64,000 nt of DNA from positions 107,486-171,485 of the forward strand of contig NZ_FNIV01000005.1 of assembly GCF_900104135.1 (NCBI RefSeq), given 5' to 3'. The notes under the pieces are model-generated. The model worked only from the letters and a program-made list of their open reading frames with translations, was not told where the DNA came from and did not search any database. Position 1 is the first letter of the stretch, and each line of letters begins with the position of its first letter. The position numbers and the translations under genes are program-made. Below, in pieces: positions 16,015 through 26,857 of the stretch. Origin of the DNA: Halomonas shengliensis. Lineage in GTDB: Bacteria > Pseudomonadota > Gammaproteobacteria > Pseudomonadales > Halomonadaceae.

Positions 16015-16640
16015 CTCGTGATCCTCCAGGTGCGCCGGTCTGCCCAGCTCACTGCTGGCGACCGGCACGAATGCGCTGCCTGCCGGTGCGGCAAGCCGAG
16101 CGCGAAGGGCGGTCCATCCCTATCACTATAGCCAGCGCGTAACCTCAGTGCCGCTACTGATCGAGGCCCTTGGAGCGTGGGCAGGGCAGGCATGGCATCC
16201 CGAAGCCCCCCGAGCTAGGCTGCAATGGCAAGGCAGGAGAGCAAGGCCCACAAAGGCCGGCGCAGGGGCAGGGATGCAGGATGATGATGTGACTCAGCAG
16301 ACGCTACGCTTACCGGCGTTTTCTCGGACCAGGGACCAGGCCCCACTCCGAAAAAACGCCGGTCTTGTTTTGGCTCTCTTATGTCCGGATTTGAGCCAGG
16401 GGGACATTTTCGACCCGTCGCCCACTTTTGCTGCCGCAAATGCCTGGGCTGCCTCAAACGCATCTTCGCTGAGGCATTACACCAGTATTTCCTAAATTTC
16501 TGCTTCTGGCCGACAGCTGATGTGTCACGTGTTGCACTTGGTCATTGAGACCGCCCTATCTGGGTACAGATTAGGAACGATTGGGAAGCTCGTCATATAT
16601 CGGACTGTCGCGCTAGGTCGACGACTGCCGTGAGTAAATA
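16015..16640. other. Gene-free stretch with a long hairpin
   Basis: About 625 bases without a convincing gene. The longest open frame (16148-16495, +) lacks a ribosome site and recognisable motifs. GC content drops towards the right end. The only clear structure is the inverted repeat at 16312-16363. A Cys-rich reading in another frame around 16400-16520 may be a decayed gene end, but I cannot identify it. Confidence 0.5.
16312..16363. repeat. 17-bp inverted repeat in the gene-free stretch
   Basis: The arm at 16312-16328, beginning ACCGGCGTTTT, and the arm at 16347-16363, ending AAAACGCCGGT, are complementary at 16 of 17 positions. The loop is 18 bases. It could be a MITE-like remnant, a recombination site or a terminator of a lost gene. 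Confidence 0.6.
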
Positions 16641-16677
16641 AAGGAAAAGGCCCGCCCCGACAGTGTCGGGGCGGGCC
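16641..16677 (-). terminator. Terminator of the GGE-repeat gene
   Basis: GGCCCGCCCCGACA and TGTCGGGGCGGGCC form a 14-bp stem at 16649-16677. On the minus strand it is followed by TTTTCCTT at 16641-16648. Confidence 0.85.
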
Positions 16678-16717
16678 TCCCTCTGGGGCGTCGGCCCCTA
16701 TTTCGATTGGCCTCGGC

Positions 16718-17758
16718 TCAGTACTCGCCGAGCTCCGCTTCCAGCTTGAACATCGCGGCCGAGAGCTCACCCAGGGTCATTACGGGCTCCTCGGGAGCCA
16801 CGGCGGATGGCCAGGCCTTCAGCGCGTCTTCGTAGGCCGCCAGCAGCTCGCTGTAACTCTCGTCGTCATACAGGTCAGACTGCATTTCGAGCAGCGACTT
16901 GGCGGTGAGCACGAAACCGCGGCTGTCCTGGTACTCGAGTACATTGACGAACTGACCATCATCCACGGCTTCCTCGTACTCGTGCAGCGCCTGGCGAAGC
17001 AGTGCCAGCTGGACGCGGCTCTGGAAGGCCACATCCTCGCGTAGCTCGCCTTCGACGTCCTGCATGGCGGAATCGATGGCATCGATGGCCGCCGAGTAGG
17101 CGTCGGCATGGCCACCCCAATCGCCTCCTTCACGAGCCTGTTCGACCAGGGCCTCCAGTGTGCCCTCGAAATTCGTAACGTCGCGGTTCTCGAAGGCTGA
17201 CTCCAAAGGCTCGTAGTGCTCGTGGAGGGGGTGACCGAAATGCGGCTGAGCGGCGGTCTGCTCACCGGCCTGATAGAGCTCACGCGCGACGGCCAGGTGC
17301 CCCTTCATCATGGCCAGGTTGGTGTAGTAGACACCGGGGTTGCTGGCGTCGATGGCGTGGCCGGCTTCACCCCCTTCGCCACCTTCACCACCAGTCGAGG
17401 CGTTCAGGTAGGTGAAGACCGCATAGGGATCGGCTGCAGTGCCGCCTTCACCGCCTTCACCGCCTTCACCGCCTTCACCGCCTTCACCGCCTTCACCGCC
17501 TTCACCGCCTTCACCGCCTTCACCACCTTCACCGCCTTCAGTGTGGTGGCCGGCCTCACCGCCTTCCCCACCTTCCTCTTGGGCATAGCCGGCTTCGCCT
17601 CCCTCGCCGCCTTGATCTGCGTGAACCAACAGCAGGTTGTCGGGGCCTTGGGTGAACTCATCTGGGACGCCGGTTTCGGCCCAGCTAGCTGCGCTGGTGC
17701 CCAGAAGAACGCTGGTACCGACGCCGACCCACAGCTTGGCGCGGATATTGTTGGACAT
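16718..17758 (-). CDS. Secreted GGE-repeat protein, probably iron-regulated
   Basis: An exported protein of 346 residues; I do not recognise a named family. A signal peptide covers residues 1-27 (ending SAASWA). Residues about 50-105 and 121-131 are Gly-Gly-Glu repeats: about eleven EGG units in a row, flanked by three GGEGGEAG(H/Y) units. The remaining 210 residues are acidic and helical (YYTNLAMMKGHLAVAREL), with a His cluster HPLHEHYE near residue 178 that could bind metal. An AAGGAA ribosome site precedes the ATG. It is divergent from piuC across a Fur-box-like site, so an iron-related periplasmic or surface role is inferred. Imelysin-like or EfeO-like relatives were considered but the motifs do not match. 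Confidence 0.75.
   Translation of the reverse strand: MSNNIRAKLWVGVGTSVLLGTSAASWAETGVPDEFTQGPDNLLLVHADQGGEGGEAGYAQEEGGEGGEAGHHTEGGEGGEGGEGGEGGEGGEGGEGGEGGEGGEGGTAADPYAVFTYLNASTGGEGGEGGEAGHAIDASNPGVYYTNLAMMKGHLAVARELYQAGEQTAAQPHFGHPLHEHYEPLESAFENRDVTNFEGTLEALVEQAREGGDWGGHADAYSAAIDAIDSAMQDVEGELREDVAFQSRVQLALLRQALHEYEEAVDDGQFVNVLEYQDSRGFVLTAKSLLEMQSDLYDDESYSELLAAYEDALKAWPSAVAPEEPVMTLGELSAAMFKLEAELGEY
17442..17540. repeat. 9-bp tandem repeat, 11 copies
   Basis: CCGCCTTCA (plus strand) is repeated eleven times without interruption; the tenth copy has one change. It encodes EGG units on the minus strand. The unit keeps the frame, so slippage would vary protein length by three residues per copy. 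Confidence 0.95.
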
Positions 17759-17847
17759 TTGGGGTTCCTTATCGATTGCGATTGCCAGGGGATACGGCCA
17801 TGCAGGCCATGGTCACAACGCCAATAGGGTGCCAAGTGAGAAAGAGT

Positions 17848-17866
17848 AATGCAAATGATTCACACT
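17848..17866. promoter_or_regulatory. Fur box candidate between the GGE gene and piuC
   Basis: AATGCAAATGATTCACACT matches 15 of 19 positions of the Pseudomonas-type Fur box form AATGAGAATGATTCTCATT. It is centred in the divergent promoter region, about 50 bases from the piuC start and 90 from the GGE start. PiuC is a known Fur target in Pseudomonas. Confidence 0.65.
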
Positions 17867-17908
17867 TGTTTATAATCGACTCTGAACCCTAACGACTGGA
17901 GCTCACAC

Positions 17909-18583
17909 GTGATCCTCTGCATCGATCAGGCCATCTCCCCCGAGCTGCTGTCCCGCGTCAGGGCTACCCTGGCGGAAACCGACTTCCGCGACGGTCGGGA
18001 GACGGCCGGCTGGCATGCTCGCACGGTGAAACAAAACGAACAGGCCGATGGGCGACAGCCAGAGATCGCCGAGCTCCGCCAGGAAGTCGTCAAGGAGCTC
18101 CAGGCCAACCCTCTCTTTCAGATGGCGGCTCGTCCACGGCGCATGAAACCTTTGATGTTCAGCCGCTACCAAGAGGGCATGACCTACGGGAACCATGTCG
18201 ACGATGCGATCATGGCCACCCCCCAGGGCGCCATGCGTACCGACCTGTCGTTCACCCTCTTCATCAACGACCCAGACAGCTACGACGGCGGCGAATTGCT
18301 CGTCGACTCGACCGCCGGTGAGCAGACCTACAAGCTACCGGCAGGCGCACTGATCCTATATCCCTCCTCGACGCTGCATCGGGTCGAGCCGGTCACTCGA
18401 GGTGAGCGTCTAGCCGTGGTGGGCTGGGTCCAAAGCCAGGTCCGTGACCCACAGCAGCGTGAGATCCTCTTCGACCTGGATACCACCCGTCGACAGGAGT
18501 TCGAGTCCAACGGTAAGACTCGTACCTTCGACATGCTCTCGAAGAGCCTGGCGAATCTGATAAGGATGTGGGCGGAAATCTGA
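17909..18583 (+). CDS. piuC: PKHD-type 2-oxoglutarate/Fe(II) oxygenase PiuC
   Basis: Iron-uptake-associated hydroxylase of 224 residues. The jelly-roll metal site is visible as HVDDA (His and Asp, near residue 95), the distal His in STLHRVEPV, and the 2-oxoglutarate-binding Arg in RGERLAVVGW. In Pseudomonas this gene adjoins a TonB siderophore receptor gene (piuA); here the partner is the GGE-repeat gene instead. The start is GTG at 17909 preceded by TGGAG. The physiological substrate is unknown in the family. The Fur-box-like site upstream implies expression on iron limitation. Confidence 0.92.
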   Translation: MILCIDQAISPELLSRVRATLAETDFRDGRETAGWHARTVKQNEQADGRQPEIAELRQEVVKELQANPLFQMAARPRRMKPLMFSRYQEGMTYGNHVDDAIMATPQGAMRTDLSFTLFINDPDSYDGGELLVDSTAGEQTYKLPAGALILYPSSTLHRVEPVTRGERLAVVGWVQSQVRDPQQREILFDLDTTRRQEFESNGKTRTFDMLSKSLANLIRMWAEI

Positions 18584-18765
18584 CGGCCACTGGCAAGCAT
18601 CTGCCCTTCAGGAAAATGAAGGTTCGTTTTATGAAGGGCTCACCAGGCTGCGTGTACGCATCTGGCCGACATCGGATATGGCATGCCCGGTGGCGATGTC
18701 GCAAACGGGCACGCTATATCCTCTTGGGCGTTGCCAGTAGATGACTCTGCACCTCTCTCGCTTAG

Positions 18766-21080
<2,315 letters not shown>

Positions 21081-21084
<4 letters not shown>

Positions 21085-22445
21085 GCGCCATCCTCCCTGC
21101 TGTGGCTGTCACTCGCCTCGTGCGAATGAGCATGGTGGCCGGCGTCCTGGGCGGGCCGCCGGGAAAGAAAGGCGTATTCCGCCACCAGGATGATGGCCAT
21201 CGCGGCGGCGGCAACGTAGAGCACCAGCGGGTCGGTGGTGGCCTTGACCCAGAGGAAGCCTGCCAGCACCACTAGGTCGAGGGCGATCGCGGCCAGCAGG
21301 ATGGCCGGGCGTGCCGCCACGTCATCCCGCAGGTGGCGCAATACCCCCCAGTGGATGGCGATATCCATCACCAGGTAGAAGATGATGCCGAGTGCCGCGA
21401 TGCGGCTCAGGTCGAAGAACGCCGTCAGCAGCAGGCCGAGCACGATGGTATAGACCAGGGTGTGCTTCTGGATGCTGCCCGGCATATGGAAATGGCGATG
21501 CGGCACCAGCTTCATCTCGGTCAGCATCGCCAGCATCCGCGACACCGCGAAGACGCTGGCGATGATGCCACCTGCCGTGGCCAGCATGGCAAGCAGCACG
21601 GTGAACCAGACGGCGGCCTCCCCCAGCGCGGGACGTGCGGCGGCGGCCAGCGAGTAGTCCTTGGTCGCGATGATCTCCGTCAGTGACAGGTTGCTGGCGA
21701 CGGCGAGGCCCACCAGCGCATAGATCACCACGCACAGGGCGATCGAGACGATGATGGCCCGGCCGACGTTACGGTGGGGATCGCGGATCTCGGCCCCGCT
21801 GTTGGTGATGGTGGTGAACCCCTTGAAGGCCAGGATGCCGAGCGCGGTGGCCCCCAGGAACCCGGAGACGCCGGGCGCCGGCGCCTCGGCCGTGGCCCGG
21901 ATACCGATGGAGTCGGCCACCAGCACGCCCACCACGCCGAACAGGATGATGCCACCGATCTTGATGACCCCCAGCACCGACGCCACGCCCTGGATCAGCT
22001 TGTTGGCGGAGAGGTTGATGAGGAAGGCGGCGATCAGCAGGCCGACACCCAGCGCCGGCACCAGCAGCGAGCGGTTACCCCCATCGAACAGCTCCAGGCT
22101 ATAGGAGCCGAAGGTCCTCGCCAGGAAGCTCTGGGCGATCACCATGGAGAAGTACATCAGCAGCGCATGGAAGGCCGTGGGCAGGGTGGGCCCATAGGCC
22201 TTGTGAAGGTACATGCCGATGCCGCCGGCCGACGGGTAGGCATTGGACATCTTGACGTAGGAGTAGGCGCTGAAACTGACGATCATGGCCGCCGAGAGGA
22301 AGGCCAGGGGAAACAGCTCGCCGGTCATCTCGGCCATCTGTCCGGTCAGCGCGAAGATCCCGGCACCGATCATCACGCCGGTTCCCAGGGCGATGGCCCC
22401 GACGAGGGAGAGGCTGTTCTTCTGGTACTGAGGCGACCTGTCCAT
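21081..22445 (-). CDS. APC family amino-acid permease of the copper operon
   Basis: An amino acid-polyamine-organocation family transporter, 454 residues with about twelve membrane segments. The family opening is [23 protein letters not shown]; the kinked first helix carries the substrate-binding glycines. [25 protein letters not shown] is also typical. The C-terminal tail is His-rich ([17 protein letters not shown]), unusual for an amino-acid permease. The ATG at 22445 follows AAGGAG and is preferred to an upstream in-frame start. Translational coupling to copA and a MerR-type promoter upstream place it in copper resistance. Whether it carries an amino acid used as copper ligand (His or Cys) is speculation. 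Confidence 0.85.
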
Positions 22446-22528
22446 GCATCTCCTTGCGTGTCGATAGGGGCGAGTGAGGCAGCGAACTGCCAGGCGTGCT
22501 GTGCCAGGGGCAGCAGGCTCTGTCTTCC

Positions 22529-22560
22529 ATCCTAGAACCCTTGTGTTACCCAAGGGTCAA
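22529..22560 (-). promoter_or_regulatory. MerR/CueR-type promoter of the APC-copA transcript
   Basis: On the minus strand, -35 TTGACC (22560-22555) and -10 TAGGAT (22534-22529) are 20 bases apart. Between them is a perfect 7-bp dyad, ACCCTTG/CAAGGGT with a 7-base centre (22537-22557). The long spacer with a central dyad is the hallmark of MerR-family activation. Confidence 0.7.
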
Positions 22561-22599
22561 TGGCCTGCCGGTGCGGCTCCTGTCTCGTCATCTCGCCTG

Positions 22600-22938
22600 T
22601 CAGTGGCAGCTCCAGGGTTTCTGTCTGGCATTGTCCTTCACGTTCTGGTCGATGAAGCGGTAGTAGTCTTCCTTGATCCGGTTCCAACGTCCGGCGCCGA
22701 TGTCCACGCCATGCCGTGCCAATACCGCCTCGATATCGTCGATACACAGCCGCTTGGCATCGTAGGCCAGGTGGAGCTTGTGGTGCTGCGGATCGTAGGT
22801 CACGCCGTCGAGGCCGGACAGCGCGTCGATCTCGGTCACTGCCGCCGCGATATACCTTGACGCCTCGGACGTTACCTTCAGCGAGCGAGTGACCAGGGAC
22901 GCTTGTGACACGCCAGGGCGATGGTCGTGATGTGACAT
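22600..22938 (-). CDS. HMA-like ferredoxin-fold protein without CxxC
   Basis: A 112-residue protein. Residues about 18-75 read like a heavy-metal-associated beta-alpha-beta domain (LKVTSEASRYIAAAVTEIDALSG, VTYDPQHHKLHLAYD, IDDIEAVLARHGV), but the metal-binding CxxC is absent. His residues are frequent (SHHDHR at the N-terminus, QHHKLHL). The ATG at 22938 follows GGGAGG. A copper-binding or copper-sensing role is inferred from fold and operon. Function is not established. Confidence 0.65.
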   Translation of the reverse strand: MSHHDHRPGVSQASLVTRSLKVTSEASRYIAAAVTEIDALSGLDGVTYDPQHHKLHLAYDAKRLCIDDIEAVLARHGVDIGAGRWNRIKEDYYRFIDQNVKDNARQKPWSCH

Positions 22939-22968
22939 GGTCAACCTCCCTTCTCTGCTAGCGAATAG

Positions 22969-23172
22969 TCAGTCATCGTCGCCATGATCCTGCTGGCCAC
23001 CGTGGTGGCGATGGAGGAAGAGATGCATCAGCGGGCAGGCGAGCAGCAGCAGCGGCAACGCCTGGTAAAGATGTAATCGCTGGCCGGTCACCAGCAGGTA
23101 GCCGCCCACGGCGAGGATGCCCCCCAGCGGCAGCCAGACCATCATCAGGCGGCGTTGTGCTCTCTTCCCCAT
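22969..23172 (-). CDS. DUF2933 small membrane protein
   Basis: A 67-residue protein with two predicted membrane segments (MMVWLPLGGILAVGGYLLV and LLLLACPLMHLFLH) and a His-rich tail HRHHGGQQDHGDDD. The CPLMHLF signature is that of DUF2933, a small protein often found in copper and mercury resistance islands. Its function is unknown. The ATG at 23172 has GGAAGA upstream. Confidence 0.8.
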   Translation of the reverse strand: MGKRAQRRLMMVWLPLGGILAVGGYLLVTGQRLHLYQALPLLLLACPLMHLFLHRHHGGQQDHGDDD

Positions 23173-23216
23173 GGCGTTCTTCCGGTGGTTTGGGTGTGAA
23201 AGGAATCGAAGCGACG

Positions 23217-24038
23217 CTACGTCGATGGTCGGCCGGTGCTGGCGACGGCATCGATCGTGTCTCGACGCTGGGACGCGATCAGCAGGAGCAGTCCCGCCGC
23301 CATCATGGGCAGGGAGAGCAGCTGCCCCATGGTGAGCCAGTCGAAGGCGATGAAGCCCAGTTGGGGGTCGGGCAGGCGCACGAACTCGACGGCGAATCGA
23401 AAGACGCCGTAGAGCACCAGGAAGAGCCCCGAGACGATGCCGCGACGGCGTGGTCGGGCGGAGACCCACCACAGCACGACGAACAGCACCACGCCCTCCA
23501 GGGCAAACTCGTAGAGAGCCGATGGGTGGCGTGGCTGCGAACCAAGCCCCATCATGGAGGGGAAGACCATCGCCCAGGGAACATCGCTCACGCGTCCCGG
23601 CAACTCATGGTTGATGAAGTTGCCCAGCCGCCCGGCGCCTAGGCCAATCGGCACCAGCGGTGCGATGAAGTCGGTCAGCTGGAGGAAGGCCAGGCGATGG
23701 CGGCGGGCAAACCACCAGGCGGCGACCAGCACGCCGGCAAGACCACCGTGAAAGCTCATCCCGCCTTCCCAGAGCCTGAACAACCAGAGCGGATCGTCCG
23801 CCAACTGATCGAGGCCGTAGAAGAGCACATACCCCAGTCGACCGCCGAGGATGATCCCCACCGCGCCATAGAAGATCAGGTCGCCGATATCGTCATGGGT
23901 GAGGCCGAGCCGGTGGGCACGTCGTCTGCCCAGCCACCAGGCTGCGGCCAGCCCCACCACGTACATCAGCCCATACCAGTGGATGCTCAGTGGGCCCACC
24001 GACAGTGCCACCGGATCGATCTGGGGGTAGGGGATCAT
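23217..24038 (-). CDS. lgt: Prolipoprotein diacylglyceryl transferase, copper-island copy
   Basis: Inner-membrane enzyme that transfers diacylglycerol to the lipobox Cys of prolipoproteins. It has 273 residues with seven membrane segments. The Lgt signature [16 protein letters not shown] is present near residue 135, plus [10 protein letters not shown] and GGMSFHGG. The start [12 protein letters not shown] at 24038 follows AGGAGCG. It lies in the middle of the copper operon, away from thyA, so it is probably a second lgt copy carried with the island. Why copper islands carry lgt is unclear; dedicated maturation of metal-related lipoproteins is one idea. Confidence 0.93.
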   Translation of the reverse strand: MIPYPQIDPVALSVGPLSIHWYGLMYVVGLAAAWWLGRRRAHRLGLTHDDIGDLIFYGAVGIILGGRLGYVLFYGLDQLADDPLWLFRLWEGGMSFHGGLAGVLVAAWWFARRHRLAFLQLTDFIAPLVPIGLGAGRLGNFINHELPGRVSDVPWAMVFPSMMGLGSQPRHPSALYEFALEGVVLFVVLWWVSARPRRRGIVSGLFLVLYGVFRFAVEFVRLPDPQLGFIAFDWLTMGQLLSLPMMAAGLLLLIASQRRDTIDAVASTGRPST

Positions 24039-24233
24039 GCGTCGCTCCTGTGATGTGTCTGACCATCGCCGGTTGCCCGGCAACGGTTCCTGTTACCGCC
24101 AGTGTGGCGACGCTGTCTGAATCCAGGCTGAACGCCATGGCCGAGACGATTGACACGGATCAACCCGGGCTCGGATCGCCAAAGGCGACGACGCCACCTG
24201 GCGGTGGCGTCGATCGCGAGACCGATTCATGGC

Positions 24234-25004
24234 TCAGAACATCAGCCTGGCCCCGGCGACGATGCCGGTATCTTCGGTGGGATCTCCATGGTGGCGGGCG
24301 ATGTCGGCGGTATCGCCGTACTGCTTCTGCCAGTAGGCACCGACATAGGGCGCAAGGCGGCGCGTCACCTCGTAGCCCAGGCGCATGCCGACGCGCAGCG
24401 AGTTGAGTCCCTCGCCGACGCCAAACGCTTCGGCCTCACTGGCGGCCACGGCGATCTCGGTACGCGGCTGCAGGTAAAGCCGCTGGGTCAGGCGCAGGTC
24501 GTACTCGCCCTCGAAACTGGCCGAGACGTCACCTTCGTCGCTGACCTGAAACGCCACGTCGGTCTCGATGCCGTAGGGCATCACGCCCTGCAGGCCGATC
24601 ACCCCATAGCCACGTTCGGCGTGATCATCGGAGAAGACCCCACCCTGGTAACCGATACCGCCCTGCAGCTCCCAGAAATCGGCGATCAGCCGGCTGTAGA
24701 GCAGCTCCAGGGATTCGAACTCGGCATCCTCGCCATCGCCCTGGACATTTTCGCCCTCGGACTTCACATAGACCCGGTTGATGTCCCCGCCGTACCAGGC
24801 CTGGAAGTCCCAGACCAGCTCCTCATGACCCTTGTCGGGCACGGCATATTCAAGTCGGTCGAACAGCGCCATGGCCATGTTGTGCTTGGCCATGGGGGCG
24901 GGCCAGTCCGCCGGCGCATCATAGCCGTCCTCGGCCAGGGCGATGGTGAGCGGGAGCGTGGCCAGCAGGGCACCGGCCGCGATCATCGGGATTCTGGTAT
25001 TCAT
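24234..25004 (-). CDS. copB: Copper resistance protein B, outer membrane
   Basis: Outer-membrane beta-barrel of the CopB/PcoB family, 256 residues. A signal peptide covers 1-24. The family motif region HNMAMALFDRLEYAVPDKGHEELVWDFQAWYGGD leads into alternating strands, ending RLMF with a terminal Phe as expected for barrel assembly. Unlike many CopB proteins it has no long Met-His-rich N-terminal region. It follows the multicopper oxidase gene by nine bases. Confidence 0.94.
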   Translation of the reverse strand: MNTRIPMIAAGALLATLPLTIALAEDGYDAPADWPAPMAKHNMAMALFDRLEYAVPDKGHEELVWDFQAWYGGDINRVYVKSEGENVQGDGEDAEFESLELLYSRLIADFWELQGGIGYQGGVFSDDHAERGYGVIGLQGVMPYGIETDVAFQVSDEGDVSASFEGEYDLRLTQRLYLQPRTEIAVAASEAEAFGVGEGLNSLRVGMRLGYEVTRRLAPYVGAYWQKQYGDTADIARHHGDPTEDTGIVAGARLMF

Positions 25005-25013
25005 GGCGTCTCC

Positions 25014-26786
25014 TTACGCGACCTTGACGACCCGGAACATGCCGGCGTCCATGTGATAGAGCAGGTGGCAGTGGAAGGCCCAGCTGCCCTCGGCGTCGGC
25101 GGTGATCAGCGCCGAGACGCGCTCGCCGGGCTTGATGTTCAGTGTGTGCTTGCGCGGGATCAGCTCGCCCTGGCCGTTCTCCAGCTCCATCCACATGCCG
25201 TGAAGGTGGACGGGGTGTTCCATCATGGTGTCGTTGACCAGGATCAGGCGCAGCCGCTCGTCCTTCTCGAAGTGAATGGGGCCCGTTACCTCGCTGAACG
25301 TCTTGCCGTCGAAGGACCACATGTAACGTTCCATGTTGCCGGTGAGGTGCAGCTCCAGCTCGCGGCCGGGTTCACGGCGGTCGGGCCAAGGGGTGAAGGC
25401 CTTGAGGTCGCGGTAGACCAGGGTGCGGCGTGCGTTGGGATCGATGCCTATGCCGGCCTGGTCATAGCGGGAGCCCGGCTGGGCCATACCGGCCGCTAGC
25501 ATGTCATTGGCCCTCATTTGACTGCGCTCACGAGCCATGCCCGGCATGCTGGCATGGTCCATGCCGTTCATCTCCGCATGCTCCATGCTCGCCATATCGC
25601 CCTGATCCATGGCGGTCATGTCGCCATGGTCCATGCCATGGGCACCCATGGCCTCCATGCCGCGGTCGGCGATCCTGCGACGCTCGGGGATCTCCGCGGC
25701 CATGCCCTCCCGCGGTGCCAGGGTCGCGCGGGCATAGCCGCTGCGATCCATCGATTCGGCGAAGATCGTATAGGCGGTGTCGTCCTCGGGGGCGACCAGC
25801 ACGTCGTAGGTCTCGGCCACCCCGATGCGGAACTCGTCCACCGGGACCGGCTGCACCGGCTGACCGTCGGCGGCCACCACGGTCATCTTGAGCCCTGGGA
25901 TGCGTACGTCGAAGTAGGACATTGCCGAGCCATTGATGACCCGAAGGCGGATCCGTTCGCCGGCCTTGAACAGCGCCGTCCAGTTCTCCTCGGGAGAGTG
26001 GCCATTGAGCAGGTAGGTGTAGGTGCTGCCGGTGACGTCGGCGATGTCGCGTGAGCTCATGCGCATCTTGGCCCACATGCCGCGCATCTCCGCCGTCGCC
26101 GCAAAGCCCTTCTCGCGCACGTCGGCGAAGAAGTCGCCGATAGTGCGTTCCTGGAAGTTGTAGTACCCCTCGGCGGTCTTGAGGTTGCGGAACACCGCCA
26201 TGGGATCCTCGAAGGTCCAGTCGGTGAGCAGCAGCACGTGCTCGCGATCATAGCGGAAGGGTTCGCGCTCGGCGGCGTCGATGATCAGTGGCCCGGCATG
26301 GCCGAGCTGCTCCTGAAGGCCGGAGTGACTGTGGTACCAGTAGGTACCGTTCTGGCGTACCGGGAAGCGGTAGGTGAAGGTCTCACCGGGGGCGATGCCG
26401 GCGAAGCTGACGCCGGGAACGCCATCCTGGTCGGGCGGCAGGATCAGGCCATGCCAGTGGATGGACGTCGGCTCATCGAGCAGGTTGGTCACCCTGAGTA
26501 CGGCATCTTGGCCCTCCTTGAGGCGGATCATCGGCCCGGGGCTCTCGCCGTTGATGGTGTAGGGCCGCGCCGCCTGACCATCGATCTCAAGCGACTCGCG
26601 ACGGATGGCCAGCGCCACCTCCGGGCCTTCCTCGATCCCCTTGGCGTAGGTATTGGTCTGCCCCCATGGATCGGCCCAGGCAGGGCGTAGGCCAAGGGCG
26701 GCTGCCGAGCCGATGCCCAGGGCGGCACCCCTCTTGAGCAGCCGTCGGCGCGACAGCGGGTGCGTGATTACGCTGGAACGTGCCAT
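25014..26786 (-). CDS. copA: Copper resistance multicopper oxidase (CopA/PcoA)
   Basis: Periplasmic Cu(I) oxidase of 590 residues. A twin-arginine signal (SRRRLLKRGAALGIGSAAAL) exports it folded. Copper ligands are in the order HWHGL, WYHSHSG, HPVHLHGMW and the C-terminal HCHLLYHMDAGM. Between about 370 and 430 lies a Met-His-Asp repeat region (HGMDHGDMTAMDQGDM, MEHAEMNGMDH), the metal-loading segment of this family. It lies between the sensor kinase and copB in the operon. The symbol is shared with the unrelated P-type ATPase at 18766. Confidence 0.95.
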   Translation of the reverse strand: MARSSVITHPLSRRRLLKRGAALGIGSAAALGLRPAWADPWGQTNTYAKGIEEGPEVALAIRRESLEIDGQAARPYTINGESPGPMIRLKEGQDAVLRVTNLLDEPTSIHWHGLILPPDQDGVPGVSFAGIAPGETFTYRFPVRQNGTYWYHSHSGLQEQLGHAGPLIIDAAEREPFRYDREHVLLLTDWTFEDPMAVFRNLKTAEGYYNFQERTIGDFFADVREKGFAATAEMRGMWAKMRMSSRDIADVTGSTYTYLLNGHSPEENWTALFKAGERIRLRVINGSAMSYFDVRIPGLKMTVVAADGQPVQPVPVDEFRIGVAETYDVLVAPEDDTAYTIFAESMDRSGYARATLAPREGMAAEIPERRRIADRGMEAMGAHGMDHGDMTAMDQGDMASMEHAEMNGMDHASMPGMARERSQMRANDMLAAGMAQPGSRYDQAGIGIDPNARRTLVYRDLKAFTPWPDRREPGRELELHLTGNMERYMWSFDGKTFSEVTGPIHFEKDERLRLILVNDTMMEHPVHLHGMWMELENGQGELIPRKHTLNIKPGERVSALITADAEGSWAFHCHLLYHMDAGMFRVVKVA

Positions 26787-26857
26787 CTGTGACTCCCGTC
26801 GATGTCAGAAGGCGATATCATGACGGGGCAAGCTGAATCACGCCTGAAAATGCCAGG

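Noticed and set aside
16148-16495. 115-codon plus-strand frame in the gene-free stretch
   Set aside because: No ribosome site, no recognisable motif, and it runs across the long hairpin.
17442-17540. CRISPR-like regular repeat
   Set aside because: Units are 9 bp with no spacers and lie in frame inside a gene.
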